Counted from the stretch's first letter, positions 18,111 through 29,042 are shown. The stretch: 64,000 nt of DNA from Gloeocapsa sp. PCC 7428 (GCF_000317555.1 NC_019745.1:4340001-4404000); one strand, 5' to 3'. The notes: generated by a model not told the origin, from the sequence alone. Program-made: numbers and translations.

Positions 18111-18728
18111 CTGGCTTTAGAAATTATTTCAGTTCCTTCGATGACAGGAGAACCGCCAAAAGGAATCATCGTTGTCTTGCATGGTTGGGGAGCAAATTCT
18201 CAAGATCTAGCGTCGCTATCACCACTGTTGAACTTACCTGAATATCAGTTTCTGTTTCCAAATGCACCATTTGCACATCCTTATGTATCTACCGGTAGGA
18301 TGTGGTACAACTTAGCTCAAGAATATCAAGGTCAAGGATTAGCCGAAAGTCGTCAACTGCTGATAGCGTGGTTGCAGTCATTAGAAAGTAGCATTGGTCT
18401 TCCATTGTCGCGCACAATTTTGAGTGGCTTTTCACAAGGTGCTGCAATGACTTTGGATGTGGGGCTAACTCTTCCGCTAGCTGGTTTGATTGGTTTAAGT
18501 GGCTATATGCATCCACTCAAGAAAATTGATACGACTTCTCCTCCGGTATTGTTAGTACATGGTCGTCAAGATTCAGTTGTACCAATACAAGCAGCTGTAT
18601 CCGCGCAACAGAGTTTACGTTCTTTAGGCGTTGCCGTGCAGTATCATGAGTTTAATATGGCGCACGAAATTCGACCCGAAGTCTTGCCAGTGGTAAGTAA
18701 TTTTGTTTTAGAAGTGATGTCGCGCTAA
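18111..18728 (+). CDS. Phospholipase/carboxylesterase family alpha/beta hydrolase
   Basis: Serine esterase of the LYPLA/YpfH type. VVLHGWGANSQDLASL forms the oxyanion hole, LSGFSQGAAMTLDVGL is the nucleophile elbow with Ser, LLVHGRQDSVVPIQAA has the acid Asp and FNMAHEI the His. The only in-frame ATG (18141) would cut off the first strand. The frame upstream reads LALEIISVPS, which matches the N terminus I recall for relatives, with no ATG, GTG or TTG before the stop at 18081. AAGGAG at 18098-18103 lies 7 bases before CTG at 18111, so CTG is the likely start (205 residues). Confidence 0.88.
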   Translation: MALEIISVPSMTGEPPKGIIVVLHGWGANSQDLASLSPLLNLPEYQFLFPNAPFAHPYVSTGRMWYNLAQEYQGQGLAESRQLLIAWLQSLESSIGLPLSRTILSGFSQGAAMTLDVGLTLPLAGLIGLSGYMHPLKKIDTTSPPVLLVHGRQDSVVPIQAAVSAQQSLRSLGVAVQYHEFNMAHEIRPEVLPVVSNFVLEVMSR

Positions 18729-18875
18729 AGCAAATATTAATTAATGCGAAATTTCAGCGATCCCGATTGATGTAATACATACCTCAGTAGATTAACTGAG
18801 TAAGATCAATAAAGTTGTTCAGGACTACTTAATTTTTCTACGGGTCGCTAATATTGCTCTAGGGAGGCATAAGCA

Positions 18876-19091
18876 ATGATGAACACTTTGAGTTTGTCCA
18901 AGCAGGATATTGCTACCATGACCGCTACAGACGTTGAAAATTTAGCAGCACGTCTAGAGCAAGATAACTATACAAATATCTTTGACGGGTTACAAGATTG
19001 GCATTTGTTGCGGGCGATCGCGTTTCAGCGTCCTGAGTTAGTCGAACCATACGTTTATTTGTTGGACTTGGAGCCGTATGATGAGGCATGA
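18876..19091 (+). CDS. DUF2555 family protein
   Basis: 71-residue soluble cyanobacterial protein of unknown role. The conserved part reads TDVENLAARLEQDNY and DWHLLRAIAFQRPELVEPYVYLLDLEPYDEA. A ribosome site (GGGAGG) lies upstream of a double ATG. The gene lies 31 bases before coaBC, an arrangement I recall from other cyanobacteria, so cotranscription is likely. Function cannot be inferred from that. Confidence 0.82.
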   Translation: MMNTLSLSKQDIATMTATDVENLAARLEQDNYTNIFDGLQDWHLLRAIAFQRPELVEPYVYLLDLEPYDEA

Positions 19092-19122
19092 GGGGTGGGG
19101 ATAAGTTCGCAATATTGCGATT

Positions 19123-20322
19123 ATGGAGCAACCGCAACGGGTATTAATTGGGATTGGGGGGGGAATCGCAGCTTACAAGGTTTGTGAAGTGATTTCCACG
19201 CTGTTTAAAGCTGGAATACAGATGCGCGTGATTCTGACAGATTCAGCGCAGCAGTTTATTACGCCATTAACGGTTGCGACGCTCGCGCGTCACCCAGCGT
19301 ACATCGATGCAGATTTTTGGCAACCGCATGAACGTCCACTGCACATTGAACTCGGTGAGTGGGCGGATGTTTTTTTAAGTGCACCGCTGACAGCAAATAC
19401 GCTTGCCAAGTTAAGCTACGGAATCGCGGACAATTTGTTGACAAATACAGTTTTGGCTTCTAAGTGTCCTGTCTTATTAGCACCAGCGATGAATACCGAA
19501 ATGTGGCAACAAGTTGCCGTGCAACGCAATTGGCAACAGCTATTGACAGATACAAGGTTTCATGCATTGGCACCTGGTTATGGTTTACTCGCGTGCGATC
19601 GCGTTGGTGCAGGACGGATGGCAGAACCGGCGGAAATTGTCACTGGGGTGCAATCGTTACTGCATACGAGAGGTCAGCGCGACTTACTCGGTAAACGTGT
19701 ATTAATTAGCGCAGGAGGAACGCGCGAGTATCTAGACGCTGTGCGGTTTATTGGTAATCCCGCAACAGGGAAAATGGGGCTAGCTTTGGCGCAAGCAGCA
19801 CTGCATCGCGGGGCGATTGTGACTTTAGTTCACGCACCGATTGAGGAGAGTGTCCCGCCAGGAATTCGTGCGATCGCGGTTGTGAATGCCGAACAAATGC
19901 AGCAAGCAATGCTTGAAAATTTTCCTGATGCGGATTTAACTGTGATGTCCGCTGCTGTCGCTGATGTGAAACCCGCCGCGTATAGTTCTGAAAAGTTACC
20001 AAAGCGATCGCTTCCTGAACAGTTACTCCTAGCACCCGTCCCCGATATTGTGGCAGAACTCGGACGCCGCAAACAACTGCACCAGCGCTTGATTGGTTTT
20101 GCTGCCCAAACCGGAGATATTATCACGCCCGCACGGCAAAAATTAGCACAAAAGAAACTCGATGCGATCGTCGCTAACCCAATTGATAAAGCTGATGTTG
20201 GCTTTGGCAGTAACTTCAACGCTGCCATCTTTTTAGATTTCCACGGACGTCAAGTAGAAATTCCACAATGTAGTAAATTACAACTTGCCCACCATTTGTT
20301 TGACTTTGTGCATGGACTGTAA
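19123..20322 (+). CDS. coaBC: Bifunctional phosphopantothenoylcysteine decarboxylase / phosphopantothenate-cysteine ligase
   Basis: Two steps of coenzyme A synthesis in one 399-residue protein. The N-terminal CoaC flavodoxin-like domain (about 1-180) has [40 protein letters not shown] and [11 protein letters not shown], the substrate clamp and active-site Cys region following. The C-terminal CoaB domain (about 190-399) starts [22 protein letters not shown] with [11 protein letters not shown], and has the conserved [11 protein letters not shown] region ([13 protein letters not shown]) and VANPID. Full length, no defects seen. Confidence 0.97.
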   Translation: MEQPQRVLIGIGGGIAAYKVCEVISTLFKAGIQMRVILTDSAQQFITPLTVATLARHPAYIDADFWQPHERPLHIELGEWADVFLSAPLTANTLAKLSYGIADNLLTNTVLASKCPVLLAPAMNTEMWQQVAVQRNWQQLLTDTRFHALAPGYGLLACDRVGAGRMAEPAEIVTGVQSLLHTRGQRDLLGKRVLISAGGTREYLDAVRFIGNPATGKMGLALAQAALHRGAIVTLVHAPIEESVPPGIRAIAVVNAEQMQQAMLENFPDADLTVMSAAVADVKPAAYSSEKLPKRSLPEQLLLAPVPDIVAELGRRKQLHQRLIGFAAQTGDIITPARQKLAQKKLDAIVANPIDKADVGFGSNFNAAIFLDFHGRQVEIPQCSKLQLAHHLFDFVHGL

Positions 20323-20361
20323 CTTCAACAAATTATTATCCATTCCCAATTCCCCCTAACT

Positions 20362-22092
20362 TTAACTATTCAGCCGAAAAAACACACCACCTTTGAGTAA
20401 TCCTGGCTCACTACCGTAACTGCTGACAGTAAGCGATCGCAAATTATCAAACAAGGGTTTGACGATCACTTCTACAAGCTTTAATACAGGTAACTGATGT
20501 TCTAATAGTTCTTGAGTCGCAATCCAATCAAGGTATACATAACCTGCATTTGGTTGTGGAATGGCTTCAATACTTGCTTGAAATTTCGCATCGTTGAGTA
20601 ATGAACCATCTTGATACGCTTTGAGCGCAGCGTCGATAGCTTCTACCGAAGTCGCTAAAATTTCATATTTATCAGTTGTTCCGTGTACGCCCAGAACTTT
20701 TGCTTTGATTGTAATTGCGTTTTCTTCAGAGTCATTTGCTTTCGCCAACGGAGTTGTTGTTAACTGCGTCCAAGCGGCAATTTTTTGATCGGCGAGTGGT
20801 AGTGCTGTAATATCATAGCCGCGTTGTCGCGCCAGCGCATCTAAGCGCGAGATTCCTTCGGCGGTAGCTGCGGATTTTTCAGTCACAAAAACCCAATCCG
20901 CAGTCAATTTATCGGTGTGAGGCAAAAGTGCTAATGCATACTCGCCTTGTACCCAGCTAAAAATATCCTGCGCGAGATCGATACCCCAGCGCTGTTGCAG
21001 GTTTGCTAAAGGTTGGTTGATTAAGCGTGAAATCGCATCGTAGCCAGAAGTTGATATATGTGCAACTTGTGTCCACAGTTGACTCAGCGCAGTCTTGTTT
21101 AAGTTGCTCAAATCTGTTCCTGCGATCGCCAAGCCGCTTGTTGCGGGAATGTACTGTAAAGCACCGACAGGTTTGGTTAATTCTGGTGTAGAAGCGACTT
21201 CTGAAGTCGATGCAGCGAGGAGTGTTGTTTCAGTTAATAATCCTTTACGGTTTGCTTCTAGCGCGATGATTTGGCTTTCGTATTGCGCCGCAGATTCGAT
21301 TCCTTGCCAAGAAACAACACTTGGTAGATTCAAAAACGCTAAACCCAGCCGCCGAGGTGGTAACTGATTTAACGCTTGTTGGTAGCGACTTGATGTTGTG
21401 AGATTCAGATCGGGGGCTTGAACGTTATTAATCGCATCTTTTATGACCATAGGATGATTGGCAAGTAGCACAAAACGATCGCCAAGCACTGCACCTGAAA
21501 GTATTCGCTTGGTTAGCGGTTTTGGTATCTGTTCCGGCTGCGGGCGTGCTTTGTGATAGACGAGATTAACACCTTTGTAATCTTCAAATTCCAAATCGGT
21601 AGGCGCGATCGCCTGTTTGGAAAAGACAAGCTGTAGAAATTCGCGGCTTTTCTCAACATCTTTAGTCGCCAGTGCCATGAGATACCCTGGTTGTTGACCA
21701 TTGTAGGAGTCGCGGTCGTAGTCACTCGTTGTGACTGCGACTGTTATTTCATCGCCTAGCCAAGGCTGGATATCGCGTCGGTAATCTAAACCCGTATTCG
21801 CGAGTAATGTGGTTTTAATTTGGTCAATTTCTTGGCGCGATCGCCGCCTTTGTTTCGGACGGGCTACGACCTGTCGCAACTTCTCTAAACGGTCGGGATT
21901 CACTAAAATAGAGACCATCACAGGTGCTTGTTTTGGCACAAAGATTGCTGCTTCAGGTGTTGCTTGCGTTCCACCTTGTAGCAACGTTAGCGGACCACCG
22001 CGTACTAGCCAATAACAGCCACCGATACCCGTCAACAGCAGTACAACGACACTGACGGCTAAGAAATAAAAAAAAGAGCGTCGCTTTATCAT
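20362..22092 (-). CDS. DUF3352 domain-containing protein, membrane-anchored or lipoprotein
   Basis: 576 residues. The N terminus MIKRRSFFYFLAVSVVVLLLTGIGGCYW is a positively charged start followed by a hydrophobic segment; IGGC could serve as a lipobox, so the protein may be a lipoprotein or have one membrane anchor. The rest is extracytoplasmic. Phrases such as PEAAIFVPKQAPVMVSILVNPDRLEKL, GDEITVAVTTSDYD, YLMALATKD and GDRFVLLANHPMVI match the DUF3352 family of cyanobacteria. No catalytic motif is visible. It is convergent with coaBC with a gap of about 40 bases. Confidence 0.85.
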   Translation of the reverse strand: MIKRRSFFYFLAVSVVVLLLTGIGGCYWLVRGGPLTLLQGGTQATPEAAIFVPKQAPVMVSILVNPDRLEKLRQVVARPKQRRRSRQEIDQIKTTLLANTGLDYRRDIQPWLGDEITVAVTTSDYDRDSYNGQQPGYLMALATKDVEKSREFLQLVFSKQAIAPTDLEFEDYKGVNLVYHKARPQPEQIPKPLTKRILSGAVLGDRFVLLANHPMVIKDAINNVQAPDLNLTTSSRYQQALNQLPPRRLGLAFLNLPSVVSWQGIESAAQYESQIIALEANRKGLLTETTLLAASTSEVASTPELTKPVGALQYIPATSGLAIAGTDLSNLNKTALSQLWTQVAHISTSGYDAISRLINQPLANLQQRWGIDLAQDIFSWVQGEYALALLPHTDKLTADWVFVTEKSAATAEGISRLDALARQRGYDITALPLADQKIAAWTQLTTTPLAKANDSEENAITIKAKVLGVHGTTDKYEILATSVEAIDAALKAYQDGSLLNDAKFQASIEAIPQPNAGYVYLDWIATQELLEHQLPVLKLVEVIVKPLFDNLRSLTVSSYGSEPGLLKGGVFFRLNS

Positions 22093-22366
22093 GTTTTACC
22101 CCAGACCGCAACTAAGCGATACTTACTAAAAGGGACTAGGAGCGAGGAGTTAGGGTTTAGGGAAGATAAAAGTCTAAACTTAAATATAAATTTCTATGAG
22201 ACTTCCATACTTGCTCTTCATTTTTTCCTCCCTGACTTCCAACCTCTCCTATAGAAAGCCAGTAATAATGCTAAAACTTAGTTTAATACGCTCAAAACCG
22301 GAAATTTTCCCACTTAAGGACTAGAAAATAGTAGAAATATAATTGTGATGCTGTCGAGGATAGCCC

Positions 22367-22726
22367 ATGACATCCCAATTTCGTCAACCAATCGCGCAAA
22401 TTAGCGTTGAAGTACTTGAGCAACGCTTGCATAATGAATCTGTATCGGCGTTACAGCTAATCGATGTCCGCGAACCTGAGGAGGTGGCGATCGCCGCGAT
22501 CGCCGGTTTTGAGGTGTTACCTCTCAGTCAATTTGCCTCCTGGGCGGATACCATACTTGTGCGGTTTGACACTAATGTTGAAACACTCGTGATGTGTCAT
22601 CATGGCATTCGTTCGGCTCAGATGTGCCAATGGTTGCAGCAGCAAGGATTTACGAACGTGAAAAATATTGCTGGAGGCATTGATGCGTATTCATTGGCAG
22701 TGAATCCGGCGATTCCTCGGTATTGA
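22367..22726 (+). CDS. Rhodanese-like domain protein
   Basis: Single-domain rhodanese of 119 residues. LIDVREPEEVAIAAI is the CH2A motif, the active-site loop is MCHHGIRSAQM with the catalytic Cys, and NIAGGIDAY is the typical C-terminal motif. It probably carries sulfane sulfur, but the loop differs from the classic CRxGxR thiosulfate transferase. No sulfur-pathway neighbour is present. Confidence 0.92.
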   Translation: MTSQFRQPIAQISVEVLEQRLHNESVSALQLIDVREPEEVAIAAIAGFEVLPLSQFASWADTILVRFDTNVETLVMCHHGIRSAQMCQWLQQQGFTNVKNIAGGIDAYSLAVNPAIPRY

Positions 22727-23010
22727 TATGATTAGCAGATTTGAGTAGGATAGAATACAATTTTTCGTTTGAATTGAGTAATACTAGGTATTAATTCTGA
22801 CGAGCAATTGTAGCATCAGTACGGTTCTGCTGTCTGCGATCGCGTACACTGCCTAAGGAGTACTGAGCACCAAAGAAGTGAAATACACCTTGTTAAGGAT
22901 TTCCACTTGTAGGGAGATTTGTTATCTTATATTAATTAAATTAATAAATTGCTATCTGAAAGCTAACTTTTTTAAAAAACTCATTCAACATCTCCGTGTT
23001 TCAATCAGCT

Positions 23011-24078
23011 ATGCAAGTGCAGCTTAATGCTCGGCAACAGCATATTCTCTGGGCAACAGTGCGCCACTACATTGCTACCGCCGAACCTGTTGGGTCCAAA
23101 GCATTGGTGGAAGAATATAACCTTGGTGTTAGCTCAGCAACAATTCGTAACACAATGGGCGTGTTGGAAAAAGTAGGACTACTTTACCAACCCCATACCT
23201 CTGCTGGTCGCGTCCCGTCAGATTCTGGCTACCGGATTTATGTTGACCAGCTTATATCACCATCAGAAATTTTAGCAAAGCAAGTCGAGCAGGTCTTTCA
23301 CGAACGGCTCAAGTGGGAAGATTGGAGTATCGAAGCGTTGTTACAAGGCGCAGCGCAAATTCTCGCTACGGTCAGCGGCTGCATTACTCTAATTACAATG
23401 CCGCAAACGACTACAACGCAACTACGGCATTTGCAACTCGTGCAGCTAGAACCAGGAAAAGCAATGCTGATCGTTGTAACAGACTCTTACGAGACACATT
23501 CAGCAGTGATGGAACTTCCCGCGCCTCAAGATGCGCCGCTTGACGCAGAAGCTGTAGAACGCGAATTACAAATATTATCAAACTTTTTGAACACGCATTT
23601 GCGCGGGCGATCGCTCTCAGAAATTGCAAATTTAAATTGGAATCAATTAGACCGCGAATTTCAACGCTATGGTGATGTTCTCAAAAGCTTTTTGGGAGAA
23701 TTAAGCCGCCGTAAACTTCCAGCAGGAACACAAATTATGATTCGAGGTGTTTCTGAGGTGTTGCGTCAACCTGAATTTGCCGAATTACAGCAGGTACAAA
23801 CGATTATTCATTTGCTAGAAGAAGAACAACATCAACTGTGGCCTTTGATTTTTGAGGAACGCGAAGGAGAATATAGCAAGCATCGCGTCAGTGTCCGCAT
23901 TGGTTCAGAAAACCCGCTACAACCGATTCGGATGTGTACGCTGATTTCATCAACGTATCGGCGTGGGGAAGTTCCTGTCGGTAGTGTAGGTGTGTTAGGA
24001 CCAACACGCATGGATTACGAAACCGCGATCGCAGTTGTTGAAGCTGCGGCTGATTATCTCTCTGAAGCTTTAAGTTAG
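23011..24078 (+). CDS. hrcA: Heat-inducible transcription repressor HrcA
   Basis: Repressor that binds CIRCE elements ahead of groESL and related chaperone genes. From ATG 23011 the product has 355 residues: [36 protein letters not shown] is the winged helix, followed by [40 protein letters not shown], the HrcA hallmark. A GAF-like core and C-terminal [23 protein letters not shown] complete it. An in-frame GTG at 22996 would add five residues. No CIRCE (TTAGCACTC-N9-GAGTGCTAA) was seen in its upstream region. Confidence 0.96.
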   Translation: MQVQLNARQQHILWATVRHYIATAEPVGSKALVEEYNLGVSSATIRNTMGVLEKVGLLYQPHTSAGRVPSDSGYRIYVDQLISPSEILAKQVEQVFHERLKWEDWSIEALLQGAAQILATVSGCITLITMPQTTTTQLRHLQLVQLEPGKAMLIVVTDSYETHSAVMELPAPQDAPLDAEAVERELQILSNFLNTHLRGRSLSEIANLNWNQLDREFQRYGDVLKSFLGELSRRKLPAGTQIMIRGVSEVLRQPEFAELQQVQTIIHLLEEEQHQLWPLIFEEREGEYSKHRVSVRIGSENPLQPIRMCTLISSTYRRGEVPVGSVGVLGPTRMDYETAIAVVEAAADYLSEALS

Positions 24079-24084
24079 TTAACT

Positions 24085-24747
24085 ATGATGAGAAAAATTG
24101 GCTTTGGCGCACTTTGGCTAGGATTAGCAGTTTATGCCTTTTTCTTAGCACCACCAAATCAACCAAATACGTTTGAACTGATTAAAGATCTTTCTCTCGG
24201 CGAAATCGATGGCATTAACCCGTTGATTGTTGCGCTATTTTACATTATGGGTGTTTGGCCCATGATTTATAGTTGTCTGCTCTTTTTTGATGGTCGGACG
24301 CAAAAAATTCCGGCTGCACCTTTTGCAGCGCTTTCGTTTGGGGTTGGTGCATTTGCATTATTACCCTACTTAGCTTTACGCGAACCGAGGACAACGTTTC
24401 CAGGACAAAAAAATGCTTTCCTCAAGCTATTAGATTCGCGCTGGACGGGAATCGCATTAACGATCGCCGCCGTTTTACTCGTTACCTATGGCTTAAGTAA
24501 TGGCGATTGGGGAGACTTTATCAATCAGTGGCGCACAAGTCGCTTTATTCACGTCATGAGTTTAGATTTTTGTTTATTGTGCTTGTTGTTTCCTGCGTTG
24601 TTAGGGGATGATATGGCACGTCGCGGTTTGCAGAATTCTCAACTCTATTGGGTAGCAGCACTTCTACCGCTGTTTGGTCCATTAATCTATCTATGCGCGC
24701 GCCCACCGTTAGCAGCGGATCTGACGATGGAAGCAAAAAGCATTTAG
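24085..24747 (+). CDS. Conserved cyanobacterial multi-pass membrane protein
   Basis: 220 residues with about six hydrophobic segments: 5-21, 47-67, 79-97, 118-138, 155-172 and 187-205. The sequence (GINPLIVALFYIMGVWPMIYSCLLFFDGR, PAAPFAALSFGVGAFALLPYLALREP) resembles proteins annotated only as hypothetical or DUF2834-like in cyanobacteria and plastid-targeted plant relatives. Function unknown. It starts 6 bases after hrcA, so it is probably cotranscribed. The 3' end overlaps the convergent binding-protein gene by 4 bases. Confidence 0.75.
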   Translation: MMRKIGFGALWLGLAVYAFFLAPPNQPNTFELIKDLSLGEIDGINPLIVALFYIMGVWPMIYSCLLFFDGRTQKIPAAPFAALSFGVGAFALLPYLALREPRTTFPGQKNAFLKLLDSRWTGIALTIAAVLLVTYGLSNGDWGDFINQWRTSRFIHVMSLDFCLLCLLFPALLGDDMARRGLQNSQLYWVAALLPLFGPLIYLCARPPLAADLTMEAKSI

Positions 24748-25670
24748 TCTAAGGGTTCCCAACCCTTTCCTTGATAACCATAATCAAAAATTTCTGGATG
24801 GATAATTTCTGCCAGAATTTCTAAAGAATCGACGAGGCGCGGTCCAGGACGATTGAAATAAGCGTTACCGTCAGTGATGTAGACTCTTTGATGCTGTACT
24901 GCGTGAAGTTTCTCCCATTCGGGATGTGACGTTAAGGCGATCGCTTCAGTGCGGGTACGCTGTAAGTCAAAACCACACAGCATAAAGACGATCGTATTGG
25001 GGTCAGTCGCAACCAGCGTATCCCAAGTAATGATTGGCGAAGATTGACCACTAACACTTAGAACGGGTTGTCCTCCGGCTTGCGTCACAAGTTCAGGAAT
25101 CCAGTTCGCCGCAGTCATCAGCGGATCTGTCCACTCAATACAAGCGACGGTGGGGAGTTCCTCAATCGACAGGTGTGTCGTTTTCTGCTGGCAAATTTTG
25201 ACCCGCGCTTCGAGATCTTCGAGTAATTCTAGCGATCGCACTCCTAATGCATTTGCAACGCGTTCAATATCGTGCCAAACATCTGATAAACTATTCGGCT
25301 GCAACGAAATAATCTGCGGTTGACTCTGCGTCAGTTTTGCTACCGCTGCTTCTACATCTTCGAGACTCACGGCGCAAACATCGCATTGGTCTTGAGTAAT
25401 AATGTGCGTTGGCTTCAGTACTTCTAAAACATCTAGTTTAACTTCGTAAATGCTCAACGCTGACTGTAGGATCTTATTGACGTTTTGGTGAATTTCTTGA
25501 CTCGGCGTTGCTGAATTGAGTCGCGCTGCGGTACATACGGGACGATCTTTGATTTCTGGAGGATAGTCACATTCGTGCGATCGCCCCACAATTGCATCTG
25601 CTAATCCAAGTGCAGCTAAAATTTCTGTTGCACTAGGTATCAGCGAGACTACTCGTATTTGATCGCCCAT
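24744..25670 (-). CDS. Periplasmic-binding-protein-like (BtuF-type) protein without signal peptide
   Basis: 308 residues of the helical-backbone metal/vitamin B12 binding fold: VVSLIPSATEILAALGLADAIVGRSHECDYP, then a domain linker and a second lobe ending NRPGPRLVDSLEILAEIIHP. Databases usually call such proteins cobalamin-binding. It has no signal peptide or lipobox: MGDQIRVVSLIPS is the mature-type N terminus. It also contains the conserved SHECDYP, PVCTAARL and DQCDVCAVS segments, a Cys/His set. So it may act in the cytoplasm and may bind something other than cobalamin. No ABC transporter permease or ATPase is nearby. Confidence 0.82.
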   Translation of the reverse strand: MGDQIRVVSLIPSATEILAALGLADAIVGRSHECDYPPEIKDRPVCTAARLNSATPSQEIHQNVNKILQSALSIYEVKLDVLEVLKPTHIITQDQCDVCAVSLEDVEAAVAKLTQSQPQIISLQPNSLSDVWHDIERVANALGVRSLELLEDLEARVKICQQKTTHLSIEELPTVACIEWTDPLMTAANWIPELVTQAGGQPVLSVSGQSSPIITWDTLVATDPNTIVFMLCGFDLQRTRTEAIALTSHPEWEKLHAVQHQRVYITDGNAYFNRPGPRLVDSLEILAEIIHPEIFDYGYQGKGWEPLD

Positions 25671-26165
25671 AATTTCTGATCCCGCTACTTTTTACTACAA
25701 ATAGTAACTTTCTCTTGACTAAATTATCTTGTTGCTATATGTAAATTGTGGTGTTGTCGTATTTAATATTCAGCTACTGTGAAGATTGATATACTTAATA
25801 TAATTTGTTGCTGTTTTTCAAGAAATCAGCCTAAGGGATTAATTCTTTTATACAACAATTCTTGCGAAGGAAGCCTTCGTAGCATCGGAGAAACGGCAAT
25901 TTAACTAACGATAACTAAGCGAATCTTTTTACTTTAAGCTACTAAAGTTTCAGATTATTATACGAGTAGTGATTGTATATCATGTTTTTGTCAAAACTCC
26001 GATTATATGCAGTGATCTATAGCACATTTATTCGCGCATCTAAGTGATATCTTCAAACTGATCGTTAGCAATGTTTGCAATGCGTGAAAGAAACGACAGC
26101 AGTTTGTAAGAAGAATTGCACTTTCTAGTTTTGGTTTCTGATTGTCGATGTAAGCTTTGAAGTAG
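25671..26165. other. Intergenic region
   Basis: 495 A+T-rich bases between divergent genes. A small hairpin CGAAGG-AAG-CCTTCG lies near 25866-25880. No convincing gene, RNA or operator was seen. The promoter of the sensor kinase downstream should be here. Confidence 0.4.
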
Positions 26166-29042
26166 ATGACTCCAGAACCGCTAAAAATTGTATTGATCGT
26201 AGATGCAACCAATCAGCATCAAATTCGAGCTTTTTTACAGCAACTCAATCATAACGAAGTTGAGCTTCTATCTGTTGTTATCGAAGAAAGCGATTTATGC
26301 CTTGCGTTGCCTCAAGTAGATATTATCGTACTCGTTGTGTCAACGCTTGATTCTCACGCGTTCAAGTTAGTTAACCAAGTACGCCACGCTTACGCCCTCC
26401 CCCTGGTTGTCATCGGCAATACGCAAGATCAAACAATAATTTGCGAAGTCTTTCGTAGGGGAGTGCAAGAATACCTCAACCAAGATCAGGTTACTGCTAG
26501 CAGACTGTTGCAAACGCTACAATCTGCCTATGCCCGCTGGCAGTGGTTTAAACAACATAACGCGGTACTACAATGTTGCTGTAGTTCGGTAGATAAGCAC
26601 GCGACGCTTAACAATACACTCGGTCAAGGCTTAAAAACACATTTTGCTGCAAATACTTTCAGCACTTTTCACCAAATTATTGCCCAGGCAAATGATGCGA
26701 TCGCGATTATCGATCTACAAGGCTATTACATCGAACAAAATCTGATGCATCGCCTGTTACTCGGCTACTCCGATGCTGAACTTGCTGGCAAAACACCAGC
26801 AATTCACTTTGGCGATCAAGTCTTTAGGGCAATTTATCAAGAACTCGTTCAAAATGATTATTGTTACCGCGAGGTAATTAGTCGTACGAAAGATGGAAAG
26901 CTTTTACATATCGAACTCAAAGCTTTTACAGTACGAGATTTCCAGAATCACCCGATTTGCTACGTTGGGATTAAAAAAGATATTACAGAACGCAAGCTAG
27001 TCTCGTCAATCGTCACGCAACGCGATCGCTTGTTGGAAGGCGTAGCAGCAGCGACGAATCAATTACTCACGACCAAAGATTTTACTGAGGCGATGTGTTT
27101 GGCGCTTGCTACTTTAGGTGAAGCCGTCAAGGTCAATCGAGTTTATATCTTTGAAAATCATATTCATCCGCATACGGGTGAACCGTTGATGAGTCAACGC
27201 TTTGAATGGACAGATAGTACAGTTACACCAGAGATCAACAATCCTAAATTACAAAATCTTGCTTACATGGATTTCTTTCCGCGTTGGTATCAGACTTTAG
27301 CTGCGGGTAAACTTGTGCGCGGAATTGTGAAAGATTTTCCCGAAGGTGAAAAGAAAATTCTCGAACCGCAAGATATTATTTCTATATTAATTGTGCCTAT
27401 CTTTATTGAAGAAAAATTTTGGGGCTTCATCGGGTTTGATGAATGTCGCTATCAACGACAATGGACTGAAGCAGAAGAATCTATTTTAATTGCGGTAGCG
27501 GGAAGCATTGGCGGCGCGATCGTCCGCAGACGCACCGAAGACGCACTCAGTAAAAGCGAAATCAGGAATCGCGCGCTTTTAAATGCAATACCAGATGTCA
27601 TGTTTCGGATTAGCAAAGATGGCGATCTACTCGATTTTAACGGCTCAAGAAATTTTGATTTGCATGTGCCAGAAAGTGATTTTTTGGGGAAGAAATTGAC
27701 CGATTTTTTACCGCAAACTGTGAGTGGAAAAATCATGTCAAGCATTAAGCAAGCGCTGACAAGTGGGGAAATGCAACTGATTGAGTATCAACTCCCGATC
27801 AACGGCAAAATTCGCGATTACGAAGCGCGCATGGTCGTTTGTGGCGAAGATGAAGTCGTTAGCATTGTGCGCGATATTAGCGATCGCAAACGCGGAGAAA
27901 TTGAACTACGCAAAAGCAAAGAAGCGATTGAATTTGTTAGTAAGGCTAAAAGTGAATTTTTGGCAACAATGAGTCATGAATTGCGGACACCTTTAAATGC
28001 AATTCTTGGTTTATCGCAAATTCTGCATCAAGAAATTTTTGGCGCGTTGAATGCCAAGCAGAAAGAATATATCAATTGCATCTACGGCAGTGGCGAACAC
28101 CTACTGACCCTCATTAATGATATTCTCGATCTTTCTAAAATCGAGGCGGGAAAAGAGGAACTAACACTTGCGTTGGTTCAAGTGCATGAACTATGCGAGT
28201 CGTGCTTATCGATTGTAGGCGATCGCGCACTCAAAAAAGGCTTACAACTGACGCGTGAAATTGACCCGCAAGCAACTTGCTGTTTTGCTGATGAACGACG
28301 TGTCAAGCAAATGTTACTTAACTTATTAACAAATGCGATCAAGTTTACCCCAGCGGGGAAAGTCACGCTGCGAGTTCAAAAAGTTCCTCAAGGCATCGCA
28401 TTTACAGTTTCTGATACCGGAATTGGCATCGCCCCAGAACACATACAGCTTTTATTTCAACCGTTTAAACAGCTAGATAGTCGCTTCAATCGTCAATATG
28501 AAGGAACTGGGTTAGGTTTAGCCTTAACACGCAAGTTAGCACGTCTGCATGGTGGAAATGTCACAGTCAAATCGACGTTGGGTAAAGGCAGCGACTTTAC
28601 TCTCTTGTTGCCCGATTATCCACAATACGCACTACCTACCGAAGATTGTAACGATGACCAAAATCAACAGGTTAGCAGTTTTTTCAACTATTCACCGCGA
28701 ATTCTGATCGGCGATGATAATCATAATAGCTTAATTCTTGGTTATCTTAAGGCGATTGGTTATGAAGTCAAGCAGTTGAAAAAAACACGCGACTTTTTGA
28801 GCCAAGTGCGCGATTTTAAGCCGCGACTAATTTTACTCGACTCGCAGTTATCAGATTGTGTCATCATGACACTTGTACAGCACCTTCAACAAGACCCGCA
28901 GTTGCAAATGATTCCTGTCGTCGTTATGACTGAAACAATCGAAGCGTGCGATCGCTTCCTCGCGGCTGGTGTTAAAGAGTGTTTAAGTAAGCCGATTGGC
29001 ATTGCGCAATTAGAATCGCTATTGATGCGCTATTTCAATTAA
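26166..29042 (+). CDS. Hybrid sensor histidine kinase with N-terminal pseudo-receiver (PAS-GAF-PAS-HisKA-HATPase-REC)
   Basis: Soluble 958-residue kinase with no membrane segment. Residues 5-125 look like a receiver fold ([34 protein letters not shown]), but the phospho-acceptor Asp and the conserved Lys are missing, so it is a pseudo-receiver. Then come PAS (about 165-278, ending KDITERK), GAF (about 285-455, with [23 protein letters not shown]), PAS (about 465-575, ending RDISDRK), HisKA with His604 in [12 protein letters not shown], an ATPase domain with [14 protein letters not shown] and GTGLGLAL, and a complete receiver (GDDN, Asp892, Lys942). Ligands or chromophores are not predictable. 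The GAF lacks an obvious bilin Cys motif, so a phytochrome role is not supported. Confidence 0.92.
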   Translation: MTPEPLKIVLIVDATNQHQIRAFLQQLNHNEVELLSVVIEESDLCLALPQVDIIVLVVSTLDSHAFKLVNQVRHAYALPLVVIGNTQDQTIICEVFRRGVQEYLNQDQVTASRLLQTLQSAYARWQWFKQHNAVLQCCCSSVDKHATLNNTLGQGLKTHFAANTFSTFHQIIAQANDAIAIIDLQGYYIEQNLMHRLLLGYSDAELAGKTPAIHFGDQVFRAIYQELVQNDYCYREVISRTKDGKLLHIELKAFTVRDFQNHPICYVGIKKDITERKLVSSIVTQRDRLLEGVAAATNQLLTTKDFTEAMCLALATLGEAVKVNRVYIFENHIHPHTGEPLMSQRFEWTDSTVTPEINNPKLQNLAYMDFFPRWYQTLAAGKLVRGIVKDFPEGEKKILEPQDIISILIVPIFIEEKFWGFIGFDECRYQRQWTEAEESILIAVAGSIGGAIVRRRTEDALSKSEIRNRALLNAIPDVMFRISKDGDLLDFNGSRNFDLHVPESDFLGKKLTDFLPQTVSGKIMSSIKQALTSGEMQLIEYQLPINGKIRDYEARMVVCGEDEVVSIVRDISDRKRGEIELRKSKEAIEFVSKAKSEFLATMSHELRTPLNAILGLSQILHQEIFGALNAKQKEYINCIYGSGEHLLTLINDILDLSKIEAGKEELTLALVQVHELCESCLSIVGDRALKKGLQLTREIDPQATCCFADERRVKQMLLNLLTNAIKFTPAGKVTLRVQKVPQGIAFTVSDTGIGIAPEHIQLLFQPFKQLDSRFNRQYEGTGLGLALTRKLARLHGGNVTVKSTLGKGSDFTLLLPDYPQYALPTEDCNDDQNQQVSSFFNYSPRILIGDDNHNSLILGYLKAIGYEVKQLKKTRDFLSQVRDFKPRLILLDSQLSDCVIMTLVQHLQQDPQLQMIPVVVMTETIEACDRFLAAGVKECLSKPIGIAQLESLLMRYFN

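Noticed and set aside
26460-27550. Phytochrome-type photoreceptor in the second hybrid kinase
   Set aside because: The GAF domain has no recognisable bilin-binding Cys motif and there is no PHY domain.
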